Source of the DNA: Catillopecten margaritatus gill symbiont
GTDB lineage: Bacteria; Pseudomonadota; Gammaproteobacteria; PS1; Pseudothioglobaceae
Direction: 5' to 3'
NCBI GenBank assembly: GCA_037956075.1
Contig: CP138327.1
Location: 1,372,296-1,436,295 of the forward strand
Length of the DNA: 64,000 bases
Numbering within the stretch: the stretch's first letter is position 1; each line of letters opens with the position of its first letter. The position numbers were made by a program, and so were the translations under genes. Below, piece after piece: positions 40,065 through 50,211 of this stretch. The notes under the pieces are model-generated. The model searched no databases. It was given only the letters and a program-made list of their open reading frames with translations, and was not told the origin of the DNA.

Positions 40065-40727
40065 CTATTTATACTCAAAATAAGCGTCATGCTCTTCAAG
40101 TTCTGTTTTATTGGCTAAAACCACCTTGATTTTGGCACGATTAGAGTCAACTTTTTTTATTGAAATATTATCGTCTTGCGTATTGTGGGCTTCACCAAAT
40201 AGGTTGAATTGACCGCCCGTCATTGCCAGATAAACTTGTGCTAAGATTTTCGCATCAAGTAATGCACCGTGAACAGTTCGTTCACTGGCATCAATTTCAA
40301 AACGACGGCATAATGCATCAAGATTGTGCATGCCTCCAGGGCGTTGTTTTTTAGATACTTCCAAAGAGTCAATAATAGTGCAATTATCTTCAATGCGTTG
40401 CTCGGCACCCATGAGCTCTAATTCATGATTTAAGAATCCAAGATCAAAGGGTGCGTTATGAATAACCAAGGTAGCATCTTTAATGTAGTCTAAAAATTTT
40501 TCAGCAATTATTTCAAACTTTGGCTTATCTTTTAAAAAAGCATCTTTAATGCCGTGAATTCGTTCAGAATCCCCCACTAAACGGTTAGGTTGGATATATT
40601 GATGATACTCATTATCTTTGGTAATTTCCCTATTGATAATCTCGGTGCAGCCGATTTCAATAATACGATGACCTTCACTGGGTTCAATGCCTGTGGTTTC
40701 GGTATCTAAAACAATCAGTCTTTCCAT
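40065..40727 (-). CDS. dnaQ: DNA polymerase III epsilon subunit (3'-5' proofreading exonuclease)
   Basis: 220 residues from MERLIVLDTETTGIEP; an open extension of 20 codons upstream is ignored. DEDDh exonuclease motifs: DTETTG (Exo I), VIHNAPFDLGFLNHEL (Exo II) and ERTVHGALLDAKILAQVY (Exo III with His and Asp). The C-terminal tail for the alpha subunit is short. Divergent from rpoZ with ~58 bp between the starts. Confidence 0.95.
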   Translation of the reverse strand: MERLIVLDTETTGIEPSEGHRIIEIGCTEIINREITKDNEYHQYIQPNRLVGDSERIHGIKDAFLKDKPKFEIIAEKFLDYIKDATLVIHNAPFDLGFLNHELELMGAEQRIEDNCTIIDSLEVSKKQRPGGMHNLDALCRRFEIDASERTVHGALLDAKILAQVYLAMTGGQFNLFGEAHNTQDDNISIKKVDSNRAKIKVVLANKTELEEHDAYFEYK

Positions 40728-40785
40728 TGTAATTCTCGTGTAAAATTGCTTCATTTTATCGTATTTGAAGTTGGAAGGTTGAACC

Positions 40786-41118
40786 ATGGCAAGAGTAACT
40801 GTTGAAGAATGTTTAGATTTTGTAGAAAATCGTTTTGAATTAGTGTTAGTCGCTGCAAAGCGTGCACATCAATTAAGTTCAGGCGGTCACCGTTCAACTT
40901 TGGAGGTTGGCAAAGATAAGTCAACCGTTGTTGCACTTAGGGAAATTGAAGCAGGCTTAGTGAACGCTTCCATCCTTACTGAAGCACACGCAATGGAAAC
41001 TGAGTTATCCGCACAAGAGAAAAAAGCAGACAGTGAAAAAATGGCAGAAGTGGAGGCAGAATTATCAACAACAGCCGTTGACGAAACAGCGGATGAAATG
41101 AGCGAAGTAAAGGTATAA
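40786..41118 (+). CDS. rpoZ: RNA polymerase omega subunit
   Basis: 110 residues. [30 protein letters not shown] is the conserved omega core; the usual [13 protein letters not shown] is here [14 protein letters not shown]. The acidic C-terminal half ([14 protein letters not shown]) is the usual variable tail. GAAGG lies 8 bp upstream. In many bacteria spoT follows; here a terminator does. Confidence 0.94.
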   Translation: MARVTVEECLDFVENRFELVLVAAKRAHQLSSGGHRSTLEVGKDKSTVVALREIEAGLVNASILTEAHAMETELSAQEKKADSEKMAEVEAELSTTAVDETADEMSEVKV

Positions 41119-41140
41119 CCCCTTATTTTCATTACTTAAG

Positions 41141-41168
41141 AATGACGCATTTGCGTCATTTTTTTTTG
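41141..41168 (+). terminator. rpoZ terminator
   Basis: Stem AATGACGC/GCGTCATT with loop ATTT-like followed by eight T, 22 bp after the rpoZ stop. Confidence 0.85.
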
Positions 41169-41280
41169 CATAAATTTAGTGCATTATTTTATCGTAATAT
41201 TATGATATTACGATAGTTAACACAAGTAATAAAACATTGTGTATTATCACCCAAGATTTAATAAAAAAGGGGGAGAGAAA

Positions 41281-41532
41281 ATGTCTAATAATAACGATTA
41301 TTGGAAAGCCAACATTGCACTGATTGTGAAGTGCTTGGCGATTTGGTTTGTGGTTTCATATATGTTTGGGATTGTGTTGGTGGATGTGCTCAACATGGTA
41401 AGATTGGGCGGTTATAAGCTTGGGTTTTGGTTTGCGCAACAGGGCTCAATTTATACTTTTGTAATCTTGGTCTTTTATTATGCAAAAAGCATGAATAAAA
41501 TTGACGAAGAATTCAATGTCCACGAAAAATAA
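41281..41532 (+). CDS. DUF4212 sodium:solute symporter small subunit
   Basis: 83 residues from the ATG at 41281 after GGGGGAGAG. Two membrane helices (IALIVKCLAIWFVVSYMFG and GSIYTFVILVFYYA) and the phrase LGFWFAQQGSIYTFV are typical of DUF4212. These small proteins are encoded just upstream of, and work with, a large sodium:solute symporter, often acetate- or pyruvate-type. That partner starts 15 bp downstream but is cut after five codons by an IS element, so this subunit is orphaned here. Confidence 0.85.
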   Translation: MSNNNDYWKANIALIVKCLAIWFVVSYMFGIVLVDVLNMVRLGGYKLGFWFAQQGSIYTFVILVFYYAKSMNKIDEEFNVHEK

Positions 41533-41547
41533 TTAAGGGGAATTATT

Positions 41548-41562
41548 ATGGATTTACAAACA
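41548..41562 (+). pseudogene. Start of the symporter large-subunit gene, cut by IS30-type element
   Basis: After AAGGGG an ATG opens MDLQT, the expected beginning of the DUF4212-linked sodium:solute symporter, then the sequence passes straight into the insertion element. The rest of the gene is not found in the window: the other side of the element is DGR-locus DNA. Confidence 0.65.
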
Positions 41563-42719
41563 TGGTGGATTCGACTCATAAGTGCACAACTCCCAATTGA
41601 CGAGCATCAACACCCGTCATCTCAAAAAACACCTGGTAAGGTGTTTTAAATCCTAGACATTTTCTCGGTCTAGAATTTAATTTATTCACTGCTATTTTAA
41701 CTTCATTGTAAGCAATATTTACCAAAGATATTGTCTTTGGGAAGTATTGCCGTAATAAGCCGTTAGCGTTTTCGTTTTGTCCACGTTCCCAGCTATGGTA
41801 AGGCTTAGCAAAGTAACTCTTACAATGGATTGTTTTATTAATTTTCTCATGTCCTGCGAACTCCTTGCCATTGTCATAGGTAATTGAATGTACAAAACCC
41901 TTAATAGGCTGAAGCAAGGTATTGATGGCAACACTAACACCGTCTTTGTGTTTGCTATTAAGCGGATACGCCAGCCTAAGCTTTGATATGCGCTCATCCA
42001 GCGTTACGATGGCGCCTTTGTGGGCTTTACCAATAATAGTGTCCGCCTCCCAATGTCCAAATACTGTGCGATTATTAACTGCCTCAGGGCGCTGGTCAAT
42101 ATCAATACGATTGGGAATGCCTGTGCGATTATGCGCGTAACCATAACGCTTTCTATAAGGCTTACCCTGATGTCTGAGGTGTTGATATAACAAGCCACCA
42201 TCTGCTTTATCTTTGAGCAAATAACGATAGATGCTCTCATGGTGAAGTTGAATGACATTGTTGGCATTAAGCCAACCACAGACTTGTTCAGGCGACCAAT
42301 CAAGTTTTAGACAATTGTCAATCAAGCGTTTACACTCAATGGTTAATTTAACAAACTTATCTTTGGCTTGATGTCTTTGCTGCGCAAAGCCATTAGCCTG
42401 ATTGTATCGATAGCCTCGCTTGCCCGTGTTACGGGCAATCTCTCTAATAATGGTAGAGTGGCTGCGATTAAGGTTTTGTGCGATTTTATTCTTAGACATG
42501 CCTTGTTTAATTCCAATCGCGATATAATACCTCTCTTCAGAGGTTAGTTGCTTGTACATAGTGTTCAGCTCCGTTTAAGCAAATCAATCATTATAGATTG
42601 ACCGACCTCTGATTTTATTCAAAGGCTTGGTGTATTTTGCTTTTGGCTTGACATAAAGGCCAAGCAAAATACACTAATGCTAATTAAACTTAGTTGTGCA
42701 CTTATGATGCGAATTTACA
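41563..42719 (-). mobile_element. IS30-family insertion sequence, copy 1
   Basis: 1157 bp, essentially identical in length and sequence to copy 2 at 57936. Inverted ends: ATTCGACTCATAAGTGCACAA at the left (41569 on) pairs with TTGTGCACTTATGATGCGAAT at the right (to 42714), two mismatches. The left flank is the symporter gene; the right flank is the DNA preceding the DGR template. The TA at the right boundary matches one half of an empty site seen at 49938. Confidence 0.9.
41576..42559 (-). CDS. IS30-family transposase, copy 1
   Basis: 327 residues. Helix-turn-helix at the N terminus (LTSEERYYIAIGIKQGMSK, IAQNLNRSHSTIIREIARNT) and DDE core with Asp in GHWEADTIIG, Asp in ITYDNGKEFAGH and Glu in RGQNENANGLLRQYFP. 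Intact frame, so potentially active. Confidence 0.93.
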   Translation of the reverse strand: MYKQLTSEERYYIAIGIKQGMSKNKIAQNLNRSHSTIIREIARNTGKRGYRYNQANGFAQQRHQAKDKFVKLTIECKRLIDNCLKLDWSPEQVCGWLNANNVIQLHHESIYRYLLKDKADGGLLYQHLRHQGKPYRKRYGYAHNRTGIPNRIDIDQRPEAVNNRTVFGHWEADTIIGKAHKGAIVTLDERISKLRLAYPLNSKHKDGVSVAINTLLQPIKGFVHSITYDNGKEFAGHEKINKTIHCKSYFAKPYHSWERGQNENANGLLRQYFPKTISLVNIAYNEVKIAVNKLNSRPRKCLGFKTPYQVFFEMTGVDARQLGVVHL

Positions 42720-42752
42720 TATTTTAAAATAAGTGATGTTTTTAATTATTGG

Positions 42753-42935
42753 GAGGCTAAGTTAGCGGGCAACCGCAATACCAATGGTAGTTTCTACAAT
42801 CGTGGCGACAACACGAACTTGTGGAGTAGTACTGAGTCAGGTAGTAATGCCTACAGACGCAACCTGAACACCAGTAACGCCACGGTGAACCGCAATACCA
42901 ACAATAAGGCGAACGGGTTTAGTGTTCGCTGTCTA
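42753..42935 (+). other. DGR template repeat TR1
   Basis: 183 bp that align without gaps to the 3' ends of the adhesin genes (VR1 49209-49391, VR2 57205-57387). In the adhesin reading frame it would contain 15 Asn codons (AAC/AAT), the usual DGR design that lets adenine mutagenesis sample many residues without making stops. It is identical to TR2 (49971-50153). It lies just upstream of avd, and the homology ends at CTGTCTA. It is expected to be transcribed as the template RNA, not translated. Confidence 0.93.
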
Positions 42936-42993
42936 GGATTTGTATCTTGATGTTGTTAGATGTTCTTTTTTAAATATTTTTTTGGTGTTAAAT

Positions 42994-43347
42994 ATGGCTT
43001 TATATAGTTTTTTGCCCGTGTATAAGGTTAGTTATGATTTGCTGGTGGATTTGTTTGTGTTTACCAAAGAGTTTAACAAGGAATACAAATATACGGTAGG
43101 CGAGAGTATTAAAAAAGAAACCATTGAAATGATTATTAATATTTATCGGGCTAATAGCAGAAAAGACAAAGTTAAGCATATTGTAAAAGCTAGAGAAAAT
43201 ATTGAAGTGATACGGGTTTTATTGAGATTGTTGCGTGATCTTAAACAGGTTAATATTAAAAAATTTGCTGGATTGAATGACAAATGTGAAAGCGTCTCAA
43301 AACAACTAACTGCCTGGCATAAAAGCTCACTTAATGCCACAAGATAG
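42994..43347 (+). CDS. avd: DGR accessory variability determinant (Avd)
   Basis: 117 residues from the ATG at 42994. Avd is a pentameric four-helix-bundle protein that binds the DGR reverse transcriptase and template RNA. The sequence (LPVYKVSYDLLVDLFVFTKEF, YTVGESIKKETIEMIINIYRA, RVLLRLLRDLKQVNI, LTAWHKS) follows the family: four helices and a basic surface. It lies 58 bp after TR1 and overlaps the RT remnant by 14 bp. An identical copy is at 50212. Confidence 0.87.
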   Translation: MALYSFLPVYKVSYDLLVDLFVFTKEFNKEYKYTVGESIKKETIEMIINIYRANSRKDKVKHIVKARENIEVIRVLLRLLRDLKQVNIKKFAGLNDKCESVSKQLTAWHKSSLNATR

Positions 43348-43612
43348 AGAATTATTACTTGAAAAGCTGTTCGAGACTTATTATTCAACACGAAAAAATA
43401 AGCGCAATACTCATTCTTGCGCTGAATACGAAGTCAATTATGAAGGCCATTTAATTGCTTTGTGTGATCGACTACTTGATAAAACTTACCAGCCTAAAAG
43501 ATCCATTTGTTTTATCTCTTTCTATCCTGTACAAAGAGAGATTTTTGCTGCTAATTTTGAAGATAGAATTATCCATCATTTGATTTTTAATGCTATTAAC
43601 CCTATTTTATAA
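43334..43612 (+). pseudogene. DGR reverse transcriptase, N-terminal remnant (92 residues)
   Basis: The frame encodes the N terminus of a DGR-type RT: LFETYYSTRKNKRNTHSCAEYE, LLDKTYQPKRSICFISFYPVQREIFAANFEDRIIHHLIFNAINPI. It then stops. All the catalytic palm with the YxDD motif is missing. The stop codon lies at the junction (TTATAACACC) with sequence that is upstream of adhesin 3 at 60266, so the RT was cut by a rearrangement, not by a point mutation. Same break in the second copy. Confidence 0.88.
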
Positions 43613-43954
43613 CACCCTAGAAGATGGCATTTATTTAAATAAATATAGACACAAAAGAGCTAAAAAGCATAGCTCAACATAAGGCGAATGTTTGACTACC
43701 GCTTCAGTAGAAAATGTTTCAAGTTGTAAATATATTGACACTCTTATGGCTTGCTCTATTCTTTATCTTCCTATTTTTTTCCATAATCCTTGCTTATAAA
43801 GATTTTTATTAGGCTTTCTAGTCTAAAAGCAAAAAAAATAGTTAAATAGTTAAATAGTTACGGTAAAATACACAACATAATTTTATTAACGATTAACGAT
43901 TAACGATTAACGATTAACGATTAACGATTAACGATTAACGATTAACGATTAACG
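43613..43954 (+). promoter_or_regulatory. Adhesin 1 leader with promoter candidates
   Basis: A non-coding leader shared almost base for base with 50831-51138 and 60269-60644. TTGACA at 43735 and TATTCT at 43757 (16 bp apart) form a plausible promoter. A second -10-like TAAAAT lies at 43864, just before the heptamer array, after three AATAGTT-type repeats. A short frame (YNTLEDGIYLNKYRHKR) at its start has no start codon and is of unknown origin. No ribosome site is seen before the ATG. Confidence 0.6.
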
Positions 43955-43955
43955 A
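43886..43955 (+). repeat. Heptanucleotide tandem repeat, 10 copies, abutting adhesin 1 start
   Basis: Ten perfect TTAACGA units; the last A is the first base of the ATG. Copies before the other adhesins number 6 (51098-51139) and 15 (60541-60645). Confidence 0.97.
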
Positions 43956-46256
43956 TGAAAACACTATTAAAAAACGCCTGTTCAACTAATTATAATGCCA
44001 CTAACCTAATTACCCATGTTGCGTGGGTGGGTGGGGCACATTCTAGAGCGCTAAGCAGGCTTAAGCATTTTTTAGCTTTTGGCGCTTTGACTCTATCACT
44101 TAACGTTACCTCAGGTGGTGAGATTAACCAGTTTGACAAAGAAGCTTATCTTAACCTTGGACAACAGTACAGTGATAACAATACTCAAGTAGCTGTTAAA
44201 GAAGAAAACACAATTGATACACTCCTTAAAGAGATTGGCTCTTCTGTTCGTAATGCCTTGGGCGGTACAGATTCTGACAATGCCAATCAGCTTGGTAAAA
44301 AAATTACTGATAATTTAAAAAATAAAGCCAACAACACAGTGATTAATAAAACCGAAGGCTTTATTAATCAAAAAGCCAATGAACTTGCTAATAGTATTGG
44401 CAACGGTAGAACTGAAATCTCTGTGCATAAATTAGAGTCTAATAACCCAACATATAGTCTTAAAACCATTCAACCATTGACTGAGCTTAATACAGATTCA
44501 ACAGAGCTAACTTTTATCCAAGCTCAAATTAACTCTGGTGAAAACCATGGTGAGCGCCGTGACACTATTAATTTAGGCCTTGGACAGCGTTACCTACTTG
44601 AAGGTGGTCAGTCTATTGCTGGTATTAATCTATTCACTGATTATGAAACCGAGTCTAAGCACAAGCGTGCATCGCTAGGTTTGGAATACCAAAGAGCTAA
44701 CTTTAGTGCCAATATTAATAAATACTACCCATTGTCAGATAAGAAAGTTATTGGTGATTACACTGAAGAGCCACTAGCAGGACATGACATTAAACTAACG
44801 GGTCAAGTACCTTATCTATCTTGGGCAAAAATCAAAGGCACGCACTATTATTGGGATGCCAAAGTTGGCGACAATATTAAAGGTACTATTTTAGGTGTTG
44901 AAATAGAGCTTAATCCTTCTACTACGCTAGAAATAGGTACTGAAAACTCAAACACAGCTGAGCGTGCAAGCTATGCACGCCTAAGCGCACAACTGCCATT
45001 TAAAGATGGCGAAGCATTAACTAATTTTAAAGTCTCTGATCAAGCTTTTGCTAACTCAAATATTGTTACCCTAACCGATCTTGACTTTGTTGAAAGATCT
45101 AACAAAATCCGTATTGAAAAACTCTTAAATGGTGTTAGCGTGGTTTTGGGTGAATACAACGCTCCTACAGTAGGCTCTACCTGTACACTTTACAATGCAT
45201 CAAATGTTGCTATTGCCAATGGCTCTGGTGTAACAGGCGCTGATGGCAGTGTAACACTGTCAAATGTTGTTCTACCTACTGGACTAATTTCTAGCTCTTG
45301 TAATGCCATTGGTACCTATATCGATGAAGCCACAGGTGTGACCACTACTAGCTCTCCAGTGCTCAGAGCGGCAAAAATTTATTCAGGCACAGGAGACTTA
45401 ATTCTTCTAGCCTCACCTCTATCAGAAATTGCTTATCAATTAGCTAATGCTGGTACTTTAGCTAATGATATAACCACTAAAAATACACAAATTGCAACAG
45501 CATTTGGTATAAGTGGCGTTGATTTTACCGCCACCATCCCAACGGATCTTAACACTATCACTGCCGCTAATGATGATGCGGGTAAATTTGGTACTGTGCT
45601 AGCAGCAGTCTCACAAATGTCTGAGAATGCAGGACATGATGATACACAGTCAACTGCAAATAATGGTGGTGATAATATCCACGCCAATGAAACTATCCAA
45701 GAGCTTGTTGTTGATATGGCTGATGGTGATATTGATGGTATTGCAGATGGACAAGGAAAAACTCTTAATCTTAATCAAGCTATAAACAATTTTAAAACAG
45801 GCTCTGGTGCTAACAACCCAACATCAGATACTGGAAACACTAATGCAGGCAATGTAGATATTGTAACAACCACCCCTAGTGTTATTTTAAATAAAACCGC
45901 AGTAACTCTTGATGAAAACGGTGTAACAACTTACACAGTAGTCCTTAACACGCAACCAACTGGTAGTGTTACGATCACCCCAGTGAGTGCTGATACCGGT
46001 GCTGCCTCCGTATCAGGTGTAATGACCTTTACCACAGCTAACTGGAGCACAGCGCAAACAGTTACAGTCACTGGTGTAGCTGATGTTAATGCAACTGATG
46101 AGACCTGTAACCTGATTATTAGTCATACTATTACAGGTGCTGATTATGCTAGTGTGACTTCTGCTGATAGTGATTGCTACCGTAGTCACTAACGTTAATG
46201 AGGGTAGTGCTTGGATTTGCGATTAGCAACAGTGGTCAAATCACCGTGGCCGATGT

Positions 46257-48870
46257 AGCATCAGTGCCCAAACTCGCTCTATTGCTGAGAACTCTGCCAA
46301 TGCAACTAATGTGGGTGCAGTTCTTGTAACCACAGGTAGTCCAACTGGCTTTAGCATTACCAGCGGTAACACTAACACCGCCTTTGCGATTAGCAACAGT
46401 GGTCAAATCACCGTGGCCGATGTCAACCAGCTTGATTTTGAAACCACGACTAGCTACACGCTAGCAGTGCAGATCACCAAAGCTGACACCACGTCACAAA
46501 GTGCTAATATTACGGTTAATGTCACTAACGTTAATGAGGGTAGTGCTTCGATCAGTGCCCAAACTCGTTCTATTGCTGAGAACTCTGCCAATGCAACTAA
46601 TGTGGGTGCAGTTCTTGTAACCACAGGTAGTCCAACTGGCTTTAGCATTACCAGCGGTAACACTAACACCGCCTTTGCGATTAGCAACAGTGGTCAAATC
46701 ACCGTGGCCGATGTCAACCAGCTTGATTTTGAAACCACGACTAGCTACACGCTAGCAGTGCAGATCACCAAAGCTGACACCACGTCACAAAGTGCTAATA
46801 TTACGGTTAATGTCACTAACGTTAATGAGGGTAGTGCTTCGATCAGTGCCCAAACTCGTTCTATTGCTGAGAACTCTGCCAATGCAACTAATGTGGGTGC
46901 AGTTCTTGTAACCACAGGTAGTCCAACTGGCTTTAGCATTACCAGCGGTAACACTAACACCGCCTTTGCGATTAGCAACAGTGGTCAAATCACCGTGGCC
47001 GATGTCAACCAGCTTGATTTTGAAACCACGACTAGCTACACGCTAGCAGTGCAGATCACCAAAGCTGACACCACGTCACAAAGTGCTAATATTACGGTTA
47101 ATGTCACTAACGTTAATGAGGGTAGTGCTGTTTCGATCAGTGCCCAAACTCGTTCTATTGCTGAGAACTCTGCCAATGCAACTAATGTGGGTGCAGTTCT
47201 TGTAACCACAGGTAGTCCAACTGGCTTTAGCATTACCAGCGGTAACACTAACACCGCCTTTGCGATTAGCAACAGTGGTCAAATCACCGTGGCCGATGTC
47301 AACCAGCTTGATTTTGAAACCACGACTAGCTACACGCTAGCAGTGCAGATCACCAAAGCTGACACCACGTCACAAAGTGCTAATATTACGGTTAATGTCA
47401 CTAACGTTAATGAGGGTAGTGCTGTTTCGATCAGTGCCCAAACTCGTTCTATTGCTGAGAACTCTGCCAATACAACTAATGTGGGTGCAGTTCTTGTAAC
47501 CACAGGTAGTCCAACTGGCTTTAGCATTACCAGCGGTAACACTAACACCGCCTTTGCGATTAGCAACAGTGGTCAAATCACCGTGGCCGATGCCAACCAG
47601 CTTGATTTTGAAACCACGACTAGCTACACGCTAGCAGTGCAGATCACCAAAGCTGACACCACGTCACAAAGTGCTAATATTACGGTTAATGTCACTAACG
47701 TTAATGAGGGTAGTGCTGTTTCGATCAGTGCCCAAACTCGTTCTATTGCTGAGAACTCTGCCAATGCAACTAATGTGGGTGCAGTTCTTGTAACCACAGG
47801 TAGTCCAACTGGCTTTAGCATTACCAGCGGTAACACTAACACCGCCTTTGCGATTAGCAACAGTGGTCAAATCACCGTGGCCGATGTCAACCAGCTTGAT
47901 TTTGAAACCACGACTAGCTACACGCTAGCAGTGCAGATCACCAAAGCTGACACCACGTCACAAAGTGCTAATATTACGGTTAATGTCACTAACGTTAATG
48001 AGGGTAGTGCTGTTTCGATCAGTGCCCAAACTCGTTCTATTGCTGAGAACTCTGCCAATGCAACTAATGTGGGTGCAGTTCTTGTAACCACAGGTAGTCC
48101 AACTGGCTTTAGCATTACCAGCGGTAACACTAACACCGCCTTTGCGATTAGCAACAGTGGTCAAATCACCGTGGCCGATGCCAACCAGCTTGATTTTGAA
48201 ACCACGACTAGCTACACGCTAGCAGTGCAGATCACCAAAGCTGACACCACGTCACAAAGTGCTAATATTACGGTTAATGTCACTAACGTTAATGAGGGTA
48301 GTGCTGTTTCGATCAGTGCCCAAACTCGTTCTATTGCTGAGAACTCTGCCAATGCAACTAATGTGGGTGCAGTTCTTGTAACCACAGGTAGTCCAACTGG
48401 CTTTAGCATTACCAGCGGTAACACTAACACCGCCTTTGCGATTAGCAACAGTGGTCAAATCACCGTGGCCGATGCCAACCAGCTTGATTTTGAAACCACG
48501 ACTAGCTACACGCTAGCAGTGCAGATCACCAAAGCTGACACCACGTCACAAAGTGCTAATATTACGGTTAATGTCACTAACGTTAATGAGGGTAGTGCTG
48601 TTTCGATCAGTGCCCAAACTCGTTCTATTGCTGAGAACTCTGCCAATGCAACTAATGTGGGTGCAGTTCTTGTAACCACAGGTAGTCCAACTGGCTTTAG
48701 CATTACCAGCGGTAACACTAACACCGCCTTTGCGATTAGCAACAGTGGTCAAATCACCGTGGCCGATGTCAACCAGCTTGATTTTGAAACCACGACTAGC
48801 TACACGCTAGCAGTGCAGATCACCAAAGCTGACACCACGTCACAAAGTGCTAATATTACGGTTAATGTCA
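46257..48870 (+). repeat. Nine near-identical 291/294-bp cadherin-like repeats (adhesin 1)
   Basis: Each unit begins SISAQTRSIAENSAN and ends NITVNVTNVNEGSA. Units differ at only three places: Ala/Thr in SAN(A/T)TN, Val/Ala in VAD(V/A)NQ, and an optional extra GTT codon in the linker (SAS versus SAVS). The first two linkers lack the codon; later ones have it. Confidence 0.93.
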
Positions 48871-49208
48871 CAGATGTTGTAGAACTAGCCAGCATAACCA
48901 TCGGCACTCAAACTTGGAGTGCATCTAATGTTTCATTAGTGCCTACTACAAATAATGTTCTAGGTACGGATTATTGGAATGCTTATGTGGGTACTAATGG
49001 TTCTGGAGATACAAGCGATGAAGACGGTTATTACTACACTTGGGATGCAGCGATGAACGTTTGTCCTAGTGGCTGGAGTTTGCCATCTGATGCTGATTGG
49101 AAAGTCTTAGAAGGTCAATTAGGTATGAGTCTTGCTAATCAAGAAGCAACGGGTTGGCGTGGTACTGATGAAGGAACAAAACTAAAAGTAGGTGGCTCTA
49201 GTGGCTTC

Positions 49209-49391
49209 GAGGCTAAGTTAGCGGGCTACCGCGATACCCTTGGTAGTTTCTACAATCGTGGCGACAACACGTACTTGTGGAGTAGTACTGAGTCAGGTAG
49301 TAATGCCTACTTTCGCTACCTGTACACCAGTCTCGCCACGGTGTACCGCAATACCAACCATAAGGCGTACGGGTTTAGTGTTCGCTGTCTA
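49209..49391 (+). other. DGR variable repeat VR1 (adhesin 1 tip)
   Basis: 183 bp aligned gap-free to TR. There are 15 differences, 14 at TR adenines (10 A to T, 3 A to C, 1 A to G) and one at a G (in the AGA codon, now TTT). It encodes YRDTLGSFYNRGDN...YFRYLYTS, with Tyr replacing six TR Asn codons. VR1 covers the last ~60 codons of the FISUMP domain and stops 9 bp before the end of the gene. Confidence 0.93.
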
Positions 49392-49421
49392 AAGGATTAA
49401 TTCGACACTTTGGCACTTCGA

Positions 49422-49537
49422 CCAGCGAAGCTGGCATAAGTTGCACTAAAAGTGCAACTAAACACAGCCGAATGGCTGGGTATTTATACCCCCTTGCGGG
49501 GTATTCATCACCCAAGCTTGCTTGGGTGGTTTTTTAT
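49422..49537 (+). other. Array of five hairpins after VR1, the last a terminator
   Basis: Five inverted repeats follow one another within 116 bp: CCAGC/GCTGG (49422-49434), AGTTGCACT/AGTGCAACT (49439-49459), CAGCC/GGCTG with a four-base GAAT loop (49465-49478), ATACCCC/GGGGTAT (49486-49504), and CACCCAAG/CTTGGGTG plus T6 (49509-49535). The last is a good rho-independent terminator. DGR targets elsewhere need a hairpin just downstream of VR for retrohoming, so one or more of the others may do this. Confidence 0.8.
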
Positions 49538-49540
49538 TAC

Positions 49541-49970
49541 ATAACAAGGAGTTAAGACATTTAAGGAAGGGCATTTAACATTACAGCATTGAGAATAAAT
49601 GAGTTAATCAGCCCGGCGTTGTTTAGTTTAAGGATTAAACAAGTGAGGTTTATAAATCCAAACATTCTCTCATTTGTTAATGGCACTAATGGTTAAGACT
49701 AGCAGTATCATTAAAAAAATGAGGATAAAAGAATCTTACATTTGGTGATGAGTAGGTGAAACTTTACAAATTATATTTACTGTAGAGGCAAAACCCCCCG
49801 AACTTAACAAGTTAATAATTTTTGTTGGGTTTTGGGTTTGATAGCCACTTGTTGACGTGAGGAATTGCCTCAGGTTACGAATGTAAGGCAGGTTTTAATT
49901 TACAATAAAGATAGCAAAAAAAAAGCTAAAGTAGTTGTATTTTAAAATAAGTGATGTTTTTAATTATTGG
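49541..49970. other. Non-coding linker between adhesin 1 and TR2
   Basis: No gene is supported. The same ~400 bp follows adhesin 2 up to the IS at 57936. It holds small inverted repeats (for example TGAGG/CCTCA near 49860) and an A9 run before GCTAAAG. It may carry the promoter of the template RNA. At 49938 TA is the uninterrupted site that carries an IS30-type copy at the corresponding place in the neighbouring units. Confidence 0.65.
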
Positions 49971-50153
49971 GAGGCTAAGTTAGCGGGCAACCGCAATACC
50001 AATGGTAGTTTCTACAATCGTGGCGACAACACGAACTTGTGGAGTAGTACTGAGTCAGGTAGTAATGCCTACAGACGCAACCTGAACACCAGTAACGCCA
50101 CGGTGAACCGCAATACCAACAATAAGGCGAACGGGTTTAGTGTTCGCTGTCTA
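49971..50153 (+). other. DGR template repeat TR2
   Basis: 183 bp, identical to TR1 by eye. A frame through it (49935-50168) would encode the Asn-rich version of the adhesin tip but needs a TTG start and has no ribosome site, so it is read here as RNA template. Confidence 0.93.
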
Positions 50154-50211
50154 GGATTTGTATCTTGATGTTGTTAGATGTTCTTTTTTAAATATTTTTT
50201 TGGTGTTAAAT

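Larger units (their letters stand above)
43955..49400 (+). pseudogene. Adhesin 1: inverse autotransporter with cadherin-like repeats and FISUMP tip, frame broken
   Basis: Same plan as adhesin 2 (51139): extended signal peptide, inverse-autotransporter beta barrel, Ig-like and Calx-beta-like domains, nine cadherin-like repeats, C-terminal FISUMP domain with VR1. The frame runs to 46192 (745 codons) and then breaks. Relative to adhesin 2 it has +1 and +5 base insertions near 46109 (net in frame), a one-base insertion near 46167, and a ~60-bp mosaic of repeat pieces at 46185-46255. A second frame is open from about 46240 to 49400 with the repeats and tip intact. This may be a silenced copy or an assembly fault in repeats. 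Confidence 0.8.

Noticed and set aside
43613-43690. Short frame YNTLEDGIYLNKYRHKR as the continuation of the reverse transcriptase
   Set aside because: It does not resemble the RT palm, lies after the stop, and is also present before adhesin 3 where no RT precedes it.
43886-43955. Heptamer arrays as a CRISPR-like array
   Set aside because: Units are 7 bp, contiguous and without spacers; this is a simple sequence repeat.
46454-48752. Series of 67-78 codon minus-strand frames across the cadherin-like repeats
   Set aside because: They recur once per repeat unit in two frames and are antisense shadows of the adhesin coding sequence.
49935-50168. A 77-codon gene encoding an adhesin-tip-like peptide over TR2
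   Set aside because: It needs a TTG start, lacks a ribosome site and coincides with the DGR template; its likeness to the tip is explained by TR/VR homology.
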